64,000 bases of DNA, from NCBI RefSeq assembly GCF_900104725.1, contig NZ_LT629758.1, positions 8,208,001 to 8,272,000 on the forward strand. The letters are read 5' to 3'. Both the position numbers and the translations under genes were made by a program. The notes beneath the pieces are model-generated. The model ran no database searches. It was not told the origin of the DNA and saw only the letters and a program-made list of their open reading frames with translations. The DNA comes from Actinoplanes derwentensis (lineage in GTDB: Bacteria; Actinomycetota; Actinomycetes; Mycobacteriales; Micromonosporaceae). The stretch's first letter is position 1. Each line of letters starts with the position of its first letter. Positions 24,696 to 33,033 of this stretch are shown in pieces.

Positions 24696-25394
24696 ATGAG
24701 TCGCCTACTCGTGGTCGAGGACGATCCGGATATCGCACTCGCTTTGCGGTTGCTGTTCAGCCGGGCCGGTTATGAGGTGGCACATGCCGCCGACGGCCGG
24801 TCCGGGTTGAAGGAGGCCTATGCCGAGCATCCCGATCTGGTGGTGCTCGACGTCGGATTGCCGGAGATGGACGGCTGGCAAGTGCTGGAACGGCTGCGTG
24901 ACGTCTCGGACGTCCCGGTGCTCGTCCTCACCGCACACGGTCAGGAGGCGGAGAAGGTACGCGGCCTGCGGGGCGGTGCCGACGACTACCTGACCAAACC
25001 GTTCGCCAACAATGAACTGCTGGCCCGGGTGGAGGCGTTGTTGCGGCGGTCCTCCAACGGGCAGAACAGCTGGGCCAGTCAGGTCTACGACGACGGCCTC
25101 GTGCATCTCGACCCGACCAAGCGCCGGGTCTACGTCAGGAGTGAGGAGAAGCGTCTCACTCCCACCGAGTTCCGCCTGCTCAACGCCTTGGTGCGGCATG
25201 CCGGCGCGGTTCTCTCGCCGAACCAGTTGCTGACGCAGGCCTGGGACGACCCGACCGGCATCGGCCAGGAACGGGTCAAGTTCGCGGTCCTGCGACTGCG
25301 ACGCAAGCTCGGCTGGTCCGATCCGGACGAATCCCCGATCGAGTCGGTTCGCGGGTTCGGCTATCGCTACCGCCGCCCCGGCGGGGAGTCCTGA
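24696..25394 (+). CDS. OmpR/PhoB-family response regulator
   Basis: 232 residues. An N-terminal receiver domain (LLVVEDDPDIALALRLLF) has the phospho-acceptor Asp52 in VVLDVGLPEMDGWQ and the conserved Lys in DDYLTKPF. A C-terminal winged helix follows (RLTPTEFRLLNALVRHAGAVLSPNQLL, then VKFAVLRLRRKLG and VRGFGYRYR). No cognate histidine kinase gene is adjacent. It lies directly upstream of cheA, so it may regulate or be read through into the chemotaxis operon; cheA has its own promoter in the gap. GGGGGAGC precedes the ATG. Confidence 0.9.
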   Translation: MSRLLVVEDDPDIALALRLLFSRAGYEVAHAADGRSGLKEAYAEHPDLVVLDVGLPEMDGWQVLERLRDVSDVPVLVLTAHGQEAEKVRGLRGGADDYLTKPFANNELLARVEALLRRSSNGQNSWASQVYDDGLVHLDPTKRRVYVRSEEKRLTPTEFRLLNALVRHAGAVLSPNQLLTQAWDDPTGIGQERVKFAVLRLRRKLGWSDPDESPIESVRGFGYRYRRPGGES

Positions 25395-25409
25395 AACCGG
25401 GCGAGTCTT

Positions 25410-25435
25410 CTCAGTTGGCGCCCCCAGGGGCCGAT
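25410..25435 (+). promoter_or_regulatory. Flagellar-type promoter before cheA (CTCA-N16-GCCGAT)
   Basis: CTCA at 25410-25413, then 16 bases, then GCCGAT at 25430-25435, with cheA GTG 35 bases further on. The same pattern recurs before other flagellar operons in the window. Confidence 0.75.
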
Positions 25436-25469
25436 GAGGGCAGTGAAGCCGAGCAGGAGGTAGTAAGAC

Positions 25470-27833
25470 GTGGAAGACCTTGGCGAGATTGTCGGCGAAT
25501 TCCTTCTGGAGAGCCACGAGAACCTGGACCAGATCGACCGGGACCTCGTAAGCCTCGAACAGGAGCCGGACTCTCGCGACCTGATCTCCCGCATCTTCCG
25601 GGCGATCCATACGATTAAGGGCACCAGCGGATTCCTCGCGTTCTCGCGGTTGGAGAAGCTGGCGCACGCCGGTGAGTCTCTCCTCTCCCGCCTCCGCGAC
25701 GGCGTTCAGCCGGTCACCCCGGAGACCATCACCGTCCTGCTGCTCTGCATCGACGGCGTCCGGTCCATCCTCTCCTCCATCGAGGAGAACGGCTCCGAGG
25801 CCGAAGTCGACATCGAGACCATGATCGTCAAGATCCAGGCTCAGATGAACGCGCCCTCGGACGGCGCTCCCACCGCGGCCCCCGTCGCAGCCGCTCCGGC
25901 TGCCGAGGGCGAGGGCGAAGTCCCGGTCAGCGTCGAGCAGGAGGGCGGCGCGGCGATCCGGCCGGCTCCCGAGCCGGTCGAGGACCAGCGCCAGCCGATC
26001 GGCCAGATGCTCGTCGAGGCGGGCGCGGTGCACACCACCGACGTCACCTCGGCCCTGCAACAGCAGATCGAAGGTGACGAGCGCAAGCTCGGCACGATCC
26101 TGCTGGAAGAGGGCAAGACTCAGCCGGCCGCGGTCAACGAGGCTCTGCAGTCGCAGCAGGCACCGAAGCGGAGCATCGCCGACAGCGCGATCCGTGTCGA
26201 CGTCGACCTGCTGGACACCCTGCTGAACATGGTCGGCGAGCTGGTCCTGGCCCGTAACCAGCTGGTCCGCGGCGTGATGGAGGTCGGTGACTCCGGCCTG
26301 GTCCGCAGCGCCCAGCGGCTCGGCATGATCACCAGTGAGCTGCAGGCGGGCATCATGAAGACCCGCATGCAGCCCATCGAGCACATCTGGTCCAAACTGC
26401 CCCGAGTCGTCCGGGACCTGAGCAACTCGCTCGGCAAACAGGTCCAGCTGGTGATGCAGGGCAAGGACACCGAACTCGACCGCAGCCTGCTGGAAGCGGT
26501 CAAGGACCCACTGACTCACCTGGTGCGCAACGCGGTCGACCACGGCATCGAGGATCCGGAGCGCCGAACCGCCGCGGGCAAGGGCACCGAGGGCACCCTG
26601 ACACTGCGGGCGTACCACGAGGGCGGCCACGTCGCGGTCGAGGTCGCGGACGACGGCGCCGGTCTGGACGTCGACCGGATCGCGCAGAAGGCTGTGGAGA
26701 AGGGCCTGCTCCGAGCGGATCAGGTGCCGAACATGGACCGGCGCGACATCATGGCGATGGTCTTCCAGCCCGGCTTCTCCACCGCCGCGAAGGTCACCAA
26801 CGTCTCCGGCCGTGGTGTCGGCATGGACGTGGTGAAGACCAACATCGAGAACATCGGTGGCGCGGTGAGCGTCGACTCCACACCCGGTGAGGGCACGGTG
26901 TGGCGGCTCACGATTCCGCTGACACTCGCCATCATCCAGGCGCTCACCGTCGACTGCGGCGAGCATCGTTACGTCGTACCGCAGGTCGCGGTCCTGGAAT
27001 TGGTCTTCATCGACGGCAACACCACGAAGATCGAGTACGCCTCCGGTGCGCCGGTCTACCGGCTGCGCGGCAAGCTGCTTCCCCTCGTGCGCCTGGACCG
27101 GGCCCTCGGTCTGGAGGTCGGCGGCGACCACGGGGTCTACATCATGGTGCTGCAGGCCGACGGCCGGCGGTTCGGCATGGTCGTGGACCGGGTGCTGAAC
27201 ACCGAAGAAGTCGTGGTCAAGGCCCTCAACACCAGATTCAAGGACATCGGGTTGTACGCCGGGGCCACCATCCTCGGGGACGGCAAGGTCGGGCTGATCC
27301 TGGACGTCTCGTCACTGGCCCGGCGTTCCCATCTGGCCGTCGACTCGGAGCGTGAGAGCGTCGTCGACAAGCGCGGCAACACGTCGGGCAACACCGAACG
27401 CCTGTTGGTCACCGCGGTCGGCGAGCGCCGGGTGGCGATCCCGCTGGACACGGTCACGCGTCTGGAGGAGTTCCCCCGCGACCGGATCGAGCACGCCGGC
27501 TCCCGCGAGGTGGTCCAGTACCGCGGGCAGATTCTGCCTCTGGTGCGGCTGTCGCACCTTCTCGGGGCGTACGGCGAGGAACCCGAGGGCGACACCGTGT
27601 CGGTGGTCGTCTACAGCGAGGGCGGAAGGAGCGTGGCCCTGGTGGTCGACCGGATCGTGGACATCGCCGAGAACTCGACGACCGCACGACGCGATGCGGA
27701 GGAGGACGGCCTGGTCGGCACCGCGGTGATCCAGCAACGGGTCACCGAGCTGCTCGACGTGCGCCGGGCCATCCTCGCCGCCGACCCGAACTTCTACAGC
27801 GATTCCATGGACGACATGCTGGTGGAGGCCTGA
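25470..27833 (+). CDS. cheA: Chemotaxis histidine kinase CheA with two CheW domains
   Basis: 787 residues. P1 (about 1-110) carries the phosphorylated His47 in RAIHTIKGTSGFLAF. Residues about 170-230 hold GQMLVEAGAVHTTDV and KLGTILLEEGK repeats resembling the N-domain of type II/IV ATPases, in the place where CheA usually has its CheY-binding P2. P3/P4 follow: LDTLLNMVGELVLARNQL, HLVRNAVDHGIE (N box), VADDGAGLD (G1), GRGVGMDVVK (G2). Two CheW-like domains end the protein (about 515-640 and 650-775). GTG start with AGGAGG upstream. It phosphorylates CheY and CheB in response to chemoreceptors, none of which is in the window. Confidence 0.93.
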   Translation: MEDLGEIVGEFLLESHENLDQIDRDLVSLEQEPDSRDLISRIFRAIHTIKGTSGFLAFSRLEKLAHAGESLLSRLRDGVQPVTPETITVLLLCIDGVRSILSSIEENGSEAEVDIETMIVKIQAQMNAPSDGAPTAAPVAAAPAAEGEGEVPVSVEQEGGAAIRPAPEPVEDQRQPIGQMLVEAGAVHTTDVTSALQQQIEGDERKLGTILLEEGKTQPAAVNEALQSQQAPKRSIADSAIRVDVDLLDTLLNMVGELVLARNQLVRGVMEVGDSGLVRSAQRLGMITSELQAGIMKTRMQPIEHIWSKLPRVVRDLSNSLGKQVQLVMQGKDTELDRSLLEAVKDPLTHLVRNAVDHGIEDPERRTAAGKGTEGTLTLRAYHEGGHVAVEVADDGAGLDVDRIAQKAVEKGLLRADQVPNMDRRDIMAMVFQPGFSTAAKVTNVSGRGVGMDVVKTNIENIGGAVSVDSTPGEGTVWRLTIPLTLAIIQALTVDCGEHRYVVPQVAVLELVFIDGNTTKIEYASGAPVYRLRGKLLPLVRLDRALGLEVGGDHGVYIMVLQADGRRFGMVVDRVLNTEEVVVKALNTRFKDIGLYAGATILGDGKVGLILDVSSLARRSHLAVDSERESVVDKRGNTSGNTERLLVTAVGERRVAIPLDTVTRLEEFPRDRIEHAGSREVVQYRGQILPLVRLSHLLGAYGEEPEGDTVSVVVYSEGGRSVALVVDRIVDIAENSTTARRDAEEDGLVGTAVIQQRVTELLDVRRAILAADPNFYSDSMDDMLVEA

Positions 27834-27835
27834 TC

Positions 27836-28273
27836 ATGGCGAGTCGTCAGTTCGCCACATTCGAGGTGGACGGCCAGCTCTTCGGCGTCGAGGTGGACAC
27901 GGTGCAGGAGGTGCTCTCGTACAACGAGTACACCCCGGTGCCGCTCGCCCCGCCCGCGGTCGGTGGCTTGTTCAACCTGCGCGGTCAGGTGATCGCCGCG
28001 GTGGACCTGCGGGTGCAGCTCGGGCTGGCCCGGCAGTCCCTGGACGGTCCGGTCATGAACGTCATCCTGCGCGGTGACGGCGAACCGGTCTCCCTGCTCG
28101 TCGACAAGATCGGCGAGGTGGTCGATCTCGAGGACGAGCGGTTCGAGCCACCGCCGGACACGCTGAGCGGGCCCACCCGGGAGTTGGTGGTGGGCACGTT
28201 CAAGCTGGACGGACGGTTGATGCTGGCTCTCGACGTCAATCAGGCCGTCGACACATACCGCGCCACCAACTGA
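27836..28273 (+). CDS. cheW: Chemotaxis coupling protein CheW
   Basis: 145 residues, one CheW domain: FEVDGQLFGVEVDTVQEVL, PLAPPAVGGLFNLRGQVIAAVDLR and LLVDKIGEVVDLEDE. It links CheA to chemoreceptors at the membrane. It starts 2 bases after cheA, with the same frame density and spacing as the rest of the operon, and its TGA overlaps the ATG of the next, unknown gene. Confidence 0.95.
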   Translation: MASRQFATFEVDGQLFGVEVDTVQEVLSYNEYTPVPLAPPAVGGLFNLRGQVIAAVDLRVQLGLARQSLDGPVMNVILRGDGEPVSLLVDKIGEVVDLEDERFEPPPDTLSGPTRELVVGTFKLDGRLMLALDVNQAVDTYRATN

Positions 28274-29145
28274 TGTACAGCCTGGTCAGCGCACCCGTAC
28301 TGGGCTTCGACCTGACCCGCCTGGAGGGCGGGCCGGCCGCTGCCGAGGTGCTGCTGCGTGCTCTGCGCCTGCAGAGCGCGGACCTGCCGATCCTCGCCGG
28401 GCGGCTGCCCGACGAGGACGTCCGGGGGCCGTTGTGGGTCGAGGTGGAGAGCGCCGCTCGCCGGATGCCCACTCTCAAGGGCATGGCGAAGGACGACCCG
28501 GCCGGAAACCTCGCATTGGTCGAGCGTGCGCCGATCGGTTCGGTCGACTCGCTGCTCACCTGCCTGCGTTACGACGTGATGTCGTGGACCTGGACCGGAG
28601 CCGGCCGGGACGCCCGGCAGAGCGAGGACGCGGCCGCAGCGACCGCCCTGCTCTGTGACGCCGCGGTCGCCAGCTACCTGCGGGAGGTGCTGGACGAGGA
28701 CGTCCGGCGCCGGCTCGGTGCCGGGTGGGTGTCGGCGGTGCGGAAACTGCCGGCCGGCGCCCCGATCGACCTGGGACCGCACCACTACACGGTGTCGGCC
28801 CTGCTGGATCGGCTCAGAACGCTGCGGACCGAGGACCGGGAACGGGTCTCGACCGCGGCCGACGACGCCCGGCGGAACACCGCCGGCTGGTCGCCCGCCG
28901 TGCACTCGGCGTCGTGGGCGGCGTACCTCTCGGATCGGGTCCGGACCGCCGCCGCCGCGCAGATGCTGCTCGTGCAGGCGGTGGACACGGCCGGGATTCC
29001 ACTGGCAGACCGTGCCGGAGGGGTCTGGAACATGCTCAGCGGTGCCGTACAGGCATTGGTGGTGCGCGACTTGCTGGACACTGCCACGGCTCATCGGCTG
29101 CTCGCGCCGGTGGTCGCGGCGCTCGGCCCAGCCTGGCTCGGTTGA
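28273..29145 (+). CDS. Unknown protein encoded between cheW and cheB
   Basis: 290 residues, not recognised. It is soluble, Leu/Ala/Arg-rich and predicted mostly helical, with no membrane segment, no receiver fold and no cysteines in obvious pairs (one in TCLRYDV, one in LLCDAAV). Stretches such as LPILAGRLPDEDVRGPLWVEVESAARRMP and WSPAVHSASWAAYLSDRVRTAAAA show no known motif. Its ATG overlaps the cheW stop by one base and cheB starts 13 bases after its stop, so it is fixed within the operon. A chemotaxis-specific adaptor or regulator is plausible but unproven. Confidence 0.75.
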   Translation: MYSLVSAPVLGFDLTRLEGGPAAAEVLLRALRLQSADLPILAGRLPDEDVRGPLWVEVESAARRMPTLKGMAKDDPAGNLALVERAPIGSVDSLLTCLRYDVMSWTWTGAGRDARQSEDAAAATALLCDAAVASYLREVLDEDVRRRLGAGWVSAVRKLPAGAPIDLGPHHYTVSALLDRLRTLRTEDRERVSTAADDARRNTAGWSPAVHSASWAAYLSDRVRTAAAAQMLLVQAVDTAGIPLADRAGGVWNMLSGAVQALVVRDLLDTATAHRLLAPVVAALGPAWLG

Positions 29146-29158
29146 AGGGATTGGTCGC

Positions 29159-30322
29159 ATGATCTCGGTACTCGTCGTCGATGATTCCGTGGTGGTTCGC
29201 CGGCTGATCGTCGATGCTCTCGGCGAGGCGCCCGGCATCCAGGTCGTCGGCACCGCTTCGAACGGGCTGCTCGCCCAAGCGAAGATCGATCAGCTCAAAC
29301 CTGACGTCATCACGATGGATATCGAGATGCCGGAGATGGACGGCATTCAAGCCGTTCGTGAGCTGCGTAAACGTCACAGCACTCCGGTGATCATGTTCAG
29401 TACCCTCTCCGCGGCGGGCGCCACGTCCACCCTGGAGGCTCTCTCCGCCGGTGCCACCGATTACGTGACCAAGCCCAGCAACGTCGGGTCGATCAAGGAG
29501 TCCATCGCGGCGGTACGGGAGCAACTCGTACCCAAGATCCAAGCACTCGGTGGGCGGCGCCGTCCGCCGGCCGGACCGCCCAGCCGCGGCCCCGCGCCCG
29601 CCGGTGGTCTTCGTCCCGGCGCCGCGCCGCTGCGGCCCGGTGGCCCACCGGCCGCACCGGGACGCCCGTCGGCTGCCGGTCCCAGTCCGGCCCGACCCAC
29701 CGCGGTCCGGCGCAGTCCCGGCGGCCGAATCGACCTGCTGGCGATCGGCTCCTCCACCGGCGGTCCGGACGCGCTCACCAAGGTGCTGCTCGGGCTGCCG
29801 GCCGACCTGCCGGTGCCGATCGTCATCACGCAGCACATGCCGCCGGTCTTCACCAAGATGTTCGCCGAGCGGCTGGACCGCAGCATCCCGCTGAAGGTGG
29901 TGGAAGCCGGTGAGGGCATGGAACTCACCGCGGGCACCGTCTACATCGCTCCGGGCGACCGGCATCTGGTCTTCCAACGGCGCGGGACCGCGACGATGAC
30001 GCAGCTCACCAGTGCTCCACCAGAGAACTCGTGCCGCCCGGCCGTGGACGTGATGTTCCGGTCGGTGGCGGCTCTGTACGGCGGATCGGCCTTCGCGGCC
30101 ATCCTTACCGGAATGGGACAAGATGGGAGGAACGGGGCGAAAGTGATGCGGGACGCGGGTTCCGAAGTGCTGGCCCAGGACGAGGCGACCTCGGTGGTCT
30201 GGGGTATGCCCGGCGCCGTGGTCGGTGCCGGCCTGGCCGACGAGATCGTGCCGCTCGACAAGATCGCGGGTGCCCTGCTCAACCGGGTCCGGGTCGGCCG
30301 CTCACCGGCGGTGGCCCGATGA
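29159..30322 (+). CDS. cheB: Chemoreceptor methylesterase CheB
   Basis: 387 residues. The receiver domain (MISVLVVDDSVVVRRLIVDA) has the phospho-acceptor Asp54 in ITMDIEMPEMDG. A Pro/Arg/Gly-rich linker of about 60 residues follows, longer than usual. The C-terminal esterase has the catalytic serine in LLAIGSSTGGPDAL, the histidine in VITQHMPPVFTKMFAERL, and the aspartate in ILTGMGQDGRNGAKVM. It removes methyl or amide groups from receptors after activation by CheA. Its stop overlaps the cheR start (ATGA). Confidence 0.94.
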   Translation: MISVLVVDDSVVVRRLIVDALGEAPGIQVVGTASNGLLAQAKIDQLKPDVITMDIEMPEMDGIQAVRELRKRHSTPVIMFSTLSAAGATSTLEALSAGATDYVTKPSNVGSIKESIAAVREQLVPKIQALGGRRRPPAGPPSRGPAPAGGLRPGAAPLRPGGPPAAPGRPSAAGPSPARPTAVRRSPGGRIDLLAIGSSTGGPDALTKVLLGLPADLPVPIVITQHMPPVFTKMFAERLDRSIPLKVVEAGEGMELTAGTVYIAPGDRHLVFQRRGTATMTQLTSAPPENSCRPAVDVMFRSVAALYGGSAFAAILTGMGQDGRNGAKVMRDAGSEVLAQDEATSVVWGMPGAVVGAGLADEIVPLDKIAGALLNRVRVGRSPAVAR

Positions 30323-31164
30323 CCCTTTCGCAAGCGGAGTTCACCTACGTCTCCAACCTGGTGCGCAAGGAGGCGTCGATCGTTCTCGCCCCAGGCAAGG
30401 AATACCTGGTCGAGGCCCGGCTCATCCCGGTCGCCCGGGTGGTCGGCGCGGCCAATGTCAACGAGTTCATCTCCGACCTGCAGAAGCGTCCCAACCCGGC
30501 GCATCAGCGGAAGATCATCGACGCTCTCACCACGAATGAGACGTCCTTCTTCCGGGACCGCGAGCCGTTCGCCGCGCTCACCGACGTGGTCCTGCCCGAG
30601 TTGATCAAATCCCGGGCGGCCCAGCGCAAGCTGCGGTTCTGGTCAGCGGCCAGCTCCAGCGGACAGGAGGCGTACAGCCTGGCCATCACGCTGCAGGAGA
30701 CGCTGCCCGCCGGGTGGACGTTCGAGATCCAGGGCACCGACATCTCCACCACGATGGTCGAACGCGCGCAGAAGGCCGAGTACAGCCAGGTCGAGGTCAA
30801 CCGCGGACTGGCGGCGACCCAGCTGGTGCAGTACTTCGAGCGGGCCGGCGCGCACTGGCGGATCATCCCGGCACTGCGCAAGAACGTGTCGTTCAAGCAC
30901 ATGAGCCTGACCGCGCCGTTCCCGCCGATGCAGCCGTTCGACGTGATCTTCCTGCGCAATGTCCTCATCTACTTCGACGTGGCCACCAAGCGCCAGGTCC
31001 TGCAGAACGCCGCCAAAATCCTCCGACCGGACGGATGGCTCTTTCTCGGGGCGGCCGAGACCACGATCGGGATCGACGACAACTACGAACGGGTGTCAGC
31101 CGGCCGTACCAGTGCATACCGGACTCGTACCGCGGCGCCCGCCGGCGCCGCGAGAAGGGGATGA
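30319..31164 (+). CDS. cheR: Chemoreceptor methyltransferase CheR
   Basis: 281 residues. The N-terminal helical domain is followed by the SAM-binding methyltransferase core: ALTTNETSFFRDREPF, RFWSAASSSGQEAYSLAI, QGTDISTTMVERAQ, and DVIFLRNVLIYFDVATKRQVL. The GQEAYS and RNVLIYF motifs are diagnostic for CheR. It methylates glutamates on receptors and works against CheB. The start overlaps the cheB stop. Confidence 0.94.
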   Translation: MTLSQAEFTYVSNLVRKEASIVLAPGKEYLVEARLIPVARVVGAANVNEFISDLQKRPNPAHQRKIIDALTTNETSFFRDREPFAALTDVVLPELIKSRAAQRKLRFWSAASSSGQEAYSLAITLQETLPAGWTFEIQGTDISTTMVERAQKAEYSQVEVNRGLAATQLVQYFERAGAHWRIIPALRKNVSFKHMSLTAPFPPMQPFDVIFLRNVLIYFDVATKRQVLQNAAKILRPDGWLFLGAAETTIGIDDNYERVSAGRTSAYRTRTAAPAGAARRG

Positions 31165-31169
31165 CGCCG

Positions 31170-31556
31170 ATGCGCGCCATGGTGATCGACGACTCGCGCG
31201 CGATGCGCATGATCCTGAAGCGCATCGTCACGAAGGTCAACTTCGAGGCGGTGGAGGCCGGTGACGGCAAGGAGGCGATGGACCTCCTGGCAGACATGAC
31301 CGAGGTGCCGGAGCTGGCCCTCATCGACTGGAACATGCCCAACATGAACGGGCTCGAGTTCGTGACCAAGGTCCGTGCCGATCCACGGCTGCGGGAGATG
31401 ACGCTAGTCATGGTCACCACCGAGAGCGAACAGAGCCAGATCGTCCGGGCGCTCGCAGCGGGCGCTCATGAATATGTGATCAAGCCCTTCACCGAAGGCG
31501 CGATGATCGAAAAGCTGGCCCTGCTGGGCCTCGTCCCGACCGGAGCGAACTCATGA
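31170..31556 (+). CDS. cheY: CheY-like response regulator 1
   Basis: 128 residues, a lone receiver domain with MVIDDSRAMRMILKRI, Asp53 in LIDWNMPNMNGLEF, the Thr in MVTTESEQSQ and Lys in YVIKPFTEGAM. ATG at 31170 is preferred since the AAGGGG site ends 9 bases upstream; ATG at 31161 is in frame but has no room for a ribosome site. Likely the main motor-binding CheY or a phosphate sink. Its stop overlaps the cheX start. Confidence 0.92.
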   Translation: MRAMVIDDSRAMRMILKRIVTKVNFEAVEAGDGKEAMDLLADMTEVPELALIDWNMPNMNGLEFVTKVRADPRLREMTLVMVTTESEQSQIVRALAAGAHEYVIKPFTEGAMIEKLALLGLVPTGANS

Positions 31557-32038
31557 GTGTCGAAGTCGAGGTCGACGAGAGCGACCTCGCCGAGATGGTG
31601 GAACAGGTATGGGAGTCGTACCTGGATCCGGAGGGCATCAGCCCACTGATCCAGACGTACGACGAGAACCAGCCGTCCGAGGTGCACTCCTCGGTCTCGA
31701 TCACCGGGTCCTGGACCGGGTACGTCGTCTACGCGTCCTCCCGAGCCGCCGCCCAGCGCGCCGCGGCCGCCTTCCTTGCCATGGGGCTCGAGGAAGTCAG
31801 CGAGGAGGACATGTCCGACACGCTCGGGGAACTGGCGAACATCGTCGGTGGCAACGTCAAGGCGATGTTGCCACCGGGGGCGCAGTTGTCGCTCCCGCAA
31901 GTGGTATTAGCGCCGGAAGCTTCGGCGAGGTACCCGAACACCCAGCGGATCAGCGGTGTGTACGGGTTGTGGGAAGGCGAACCGGTGTCCATATCGATGT
32001 GGCACAGCAGCAGCGACAACAAGGAGGAGGGTGCATGA
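31553..32038 (+). CDS. cheX: CheX-type CheY-P phosphatase
   Basis: 161 residues. The CheX/CheC catalytic helix is present as SDTLGELANIVGGNVKAML, with the ExxN pair (ELAN) followed by GGN. The rest has the alpha/beta CheC-like layout (SSVSITGSWTGYVVYAS). Such proteins dephosphorylate CheY and replace CheZ outside proteobacteria. It sits between two cheY genes, with stop/start overlaps on both sides, so it should act on one or both. Confidence 0.85.
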   Translation: MSVEVEVDESDLAEMVEQVWESYLDPEGISPLIQTYDENQPSEVHSSVSITGSWTGYVVYASSRAAAQRAAAAFLAMGLEEVSEEDMSDTLGELANIVGGNVKAMLPPGAQLSLPQVVLAPEASARYPNTQRISGVYGLWEGEPVSISMWHSSSDNKEEGA

Positions 32039-32397
32039 AGATCCTCATCGCCGATGACAGCCGGGTGATGCGGCAGATCGTCGTCCGGACCCTGCGACAG
32101 GCCGGGTTCGGTGACCACGACCTGATCGAGGCCGCGGACGGCAAGGAGGCTCTCGACAAAGCCGTCGAGGAGAAGCCGGGTCTGGTCATCTCGGACTGGA
32201 ACATGCCGCACCTGACCGGCATCGAGGTGCTGCGTCAGCTTCGTGCCGCCGGCAACAACGTCAAGTTCGGCTTCGTGACCTCGGAGTCGACTCCGGAGAT
32301 GAAGACGGCCGCCGAGGGCGCCGGAGCGGCGTTCTTCATCGTCAAGCCCTTCACCGCTGAGCGATTCGATGAAGTGTTCGCTCCTATTTTGGGATGA
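32035..32397 (+). CDS. CheY-like response regulator 2
   Basis: 120 residues, a second lone receiver with MKILIADDSRVMRQIVVRTL, Asp54 in LVISDWNMPHLTGIEV, Thr in GFVTSESTPEM and Lys in FFIVKPFTAERF. It differs from the first CheY throughout, so it is an old paralogue and not a recent copy. One of the two may bind the motor while the other serves as a phosphate sink or acts on the next gene's product. The start overlaps the cheX stop. Confidence 0.9.
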   Translation: MKILIADDSRVMRQIVVRTLRQAGFGDHDLIEAADGKEALDKAVEEKPGLVISDWNMPHLTGIEVLRQLRAAGNNVKFGFVTSESTPEMKTAAEGAGAAFFIVKPFTAERFDEVFAPILG

Positions 32398-32404
32398 TTA
32401 AGAC

Positions 32405-32893
32405 ATGTCAGACGTCTCGGTTCTTCCCGGCTCTCTAGCCGTACGCAACCTGTTCGAGGACCTTCTCGGACGAGAGGTGATCGTCAGTCCCGGCGACCCG
32501 ATCACCGCTCCTGAGGTGCCCACGTCGACCGTCGCGATCTTCACCGACCCTGGTCAGAAGATCTACGCGGTGATGGGCATGAACCTCGCTCTCGCCGCCA
32601 ACGCGGGCGCCGCTCTCGGCCTGCTCCCGGCGGGTGCAGCCGAGGACAGTATCGACGAGAAACAGCTGTTCCCCAACCTGGCGGAGAACGTCTTCGAGCT
32701 GTGCAACGTGTTCACCAGCCTCCTCAACAAGGAGGGTTCACCGCACCTCAAGCTCTACCAGGTGATCTACCCGAACCAGGAGCTGCCGGGCGACGCCCGC
32801 GCGGTCCTGCTCGCGCTCGGCCGGCGGCTCGACCTGGCGGTCGAGGTCAACCGGTACGGCAAGGGGAAGCTCAGCCTGTCGCTCGCGCCCTGA
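32405..32893 (+). CDS. Unknown protein at the end of the chemotaxis operon, distantly CheX/CheC-like
   Basis: 162 residues. No family is recognised with confidence. The pattern PNLAENVFELCNVFTSLL contains an ExxN pair (ELCN) on a predicted helix, like the active-site helix of CheC/CheX phosphatases. The preceding strand STVAIFTDPGQKIYAVMGMNLALAAN and the closing strands are compatible with half of that fold. It follows the second cheY by 7 bases and precedes the operon terminator. It could be a second CheY-P phosphatase or a binding partner of CheY2; this is inference. Confidence 0.65.
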   Translation: MSDVSVLPGSLAVRNLFEDLLGREVIVSPGDPITAPEVPTSTVAIFTDPGQKIYAVMGMNLALAANAGAALGLLPAGAAEDSIDEKQLFPNLAENVFELCNVFTSLLNKEGSPHLKLYQVIYPNQELPGDARAVLLALGRRLDLAVEVNRYGKGKLSLSLAP

Positions 32894-32921
32894 CCTCGCG
32901 CACACAACTGAACATCTCTGT

Positions 32922-32964
32922 TTTGCGGGCCCACTCCTTCTCGTCGAAGGGGTGGGCCCGCAAA
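32922..32964. terminator. Intrinsic terminator of the chemotaxis operon
   Basis: TTTGCGGGCCCACTCCTTC (32922-32940) pairs with the right arm at 32946-32964 (GAAGGGGTGGGCCCGCAAA) with one G-T pair and a 5-nt loop, followed by TTTG. It separates the chemotaxis genes from flgD. Confidence 0.88.
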
Positions 32965-32971
32965 TTTGTGC

Positions 32972-32997
32972 CTAAGCAAATCCGGGGGCGGGCCGAA
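32972..32997 (+). promoter_or_regulatory. Flagellar-type promoter before flgD (CTAA-N16-GCCGAA)
   Basis: CTAA at 32972-32975, 16 bases, GCCGAA at 32992-32997; one mismatch to the CTCA/GCCGAA pattern. It lies right after the operon terminator and 37 bases before flgD. Confidence 0.7.
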
Positions 32998-33033
32998 GCT
33001 TAGATTGAGCCTGCTACGGGACTGGAGAAGGCA

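Noticed and set aside
24705..27131. An 808-residue leftward frame opposite the response regulator and cheA
   Set aside because: Antisense to two certain genes with no recognisable domain; an effect of GC-rich third positions.
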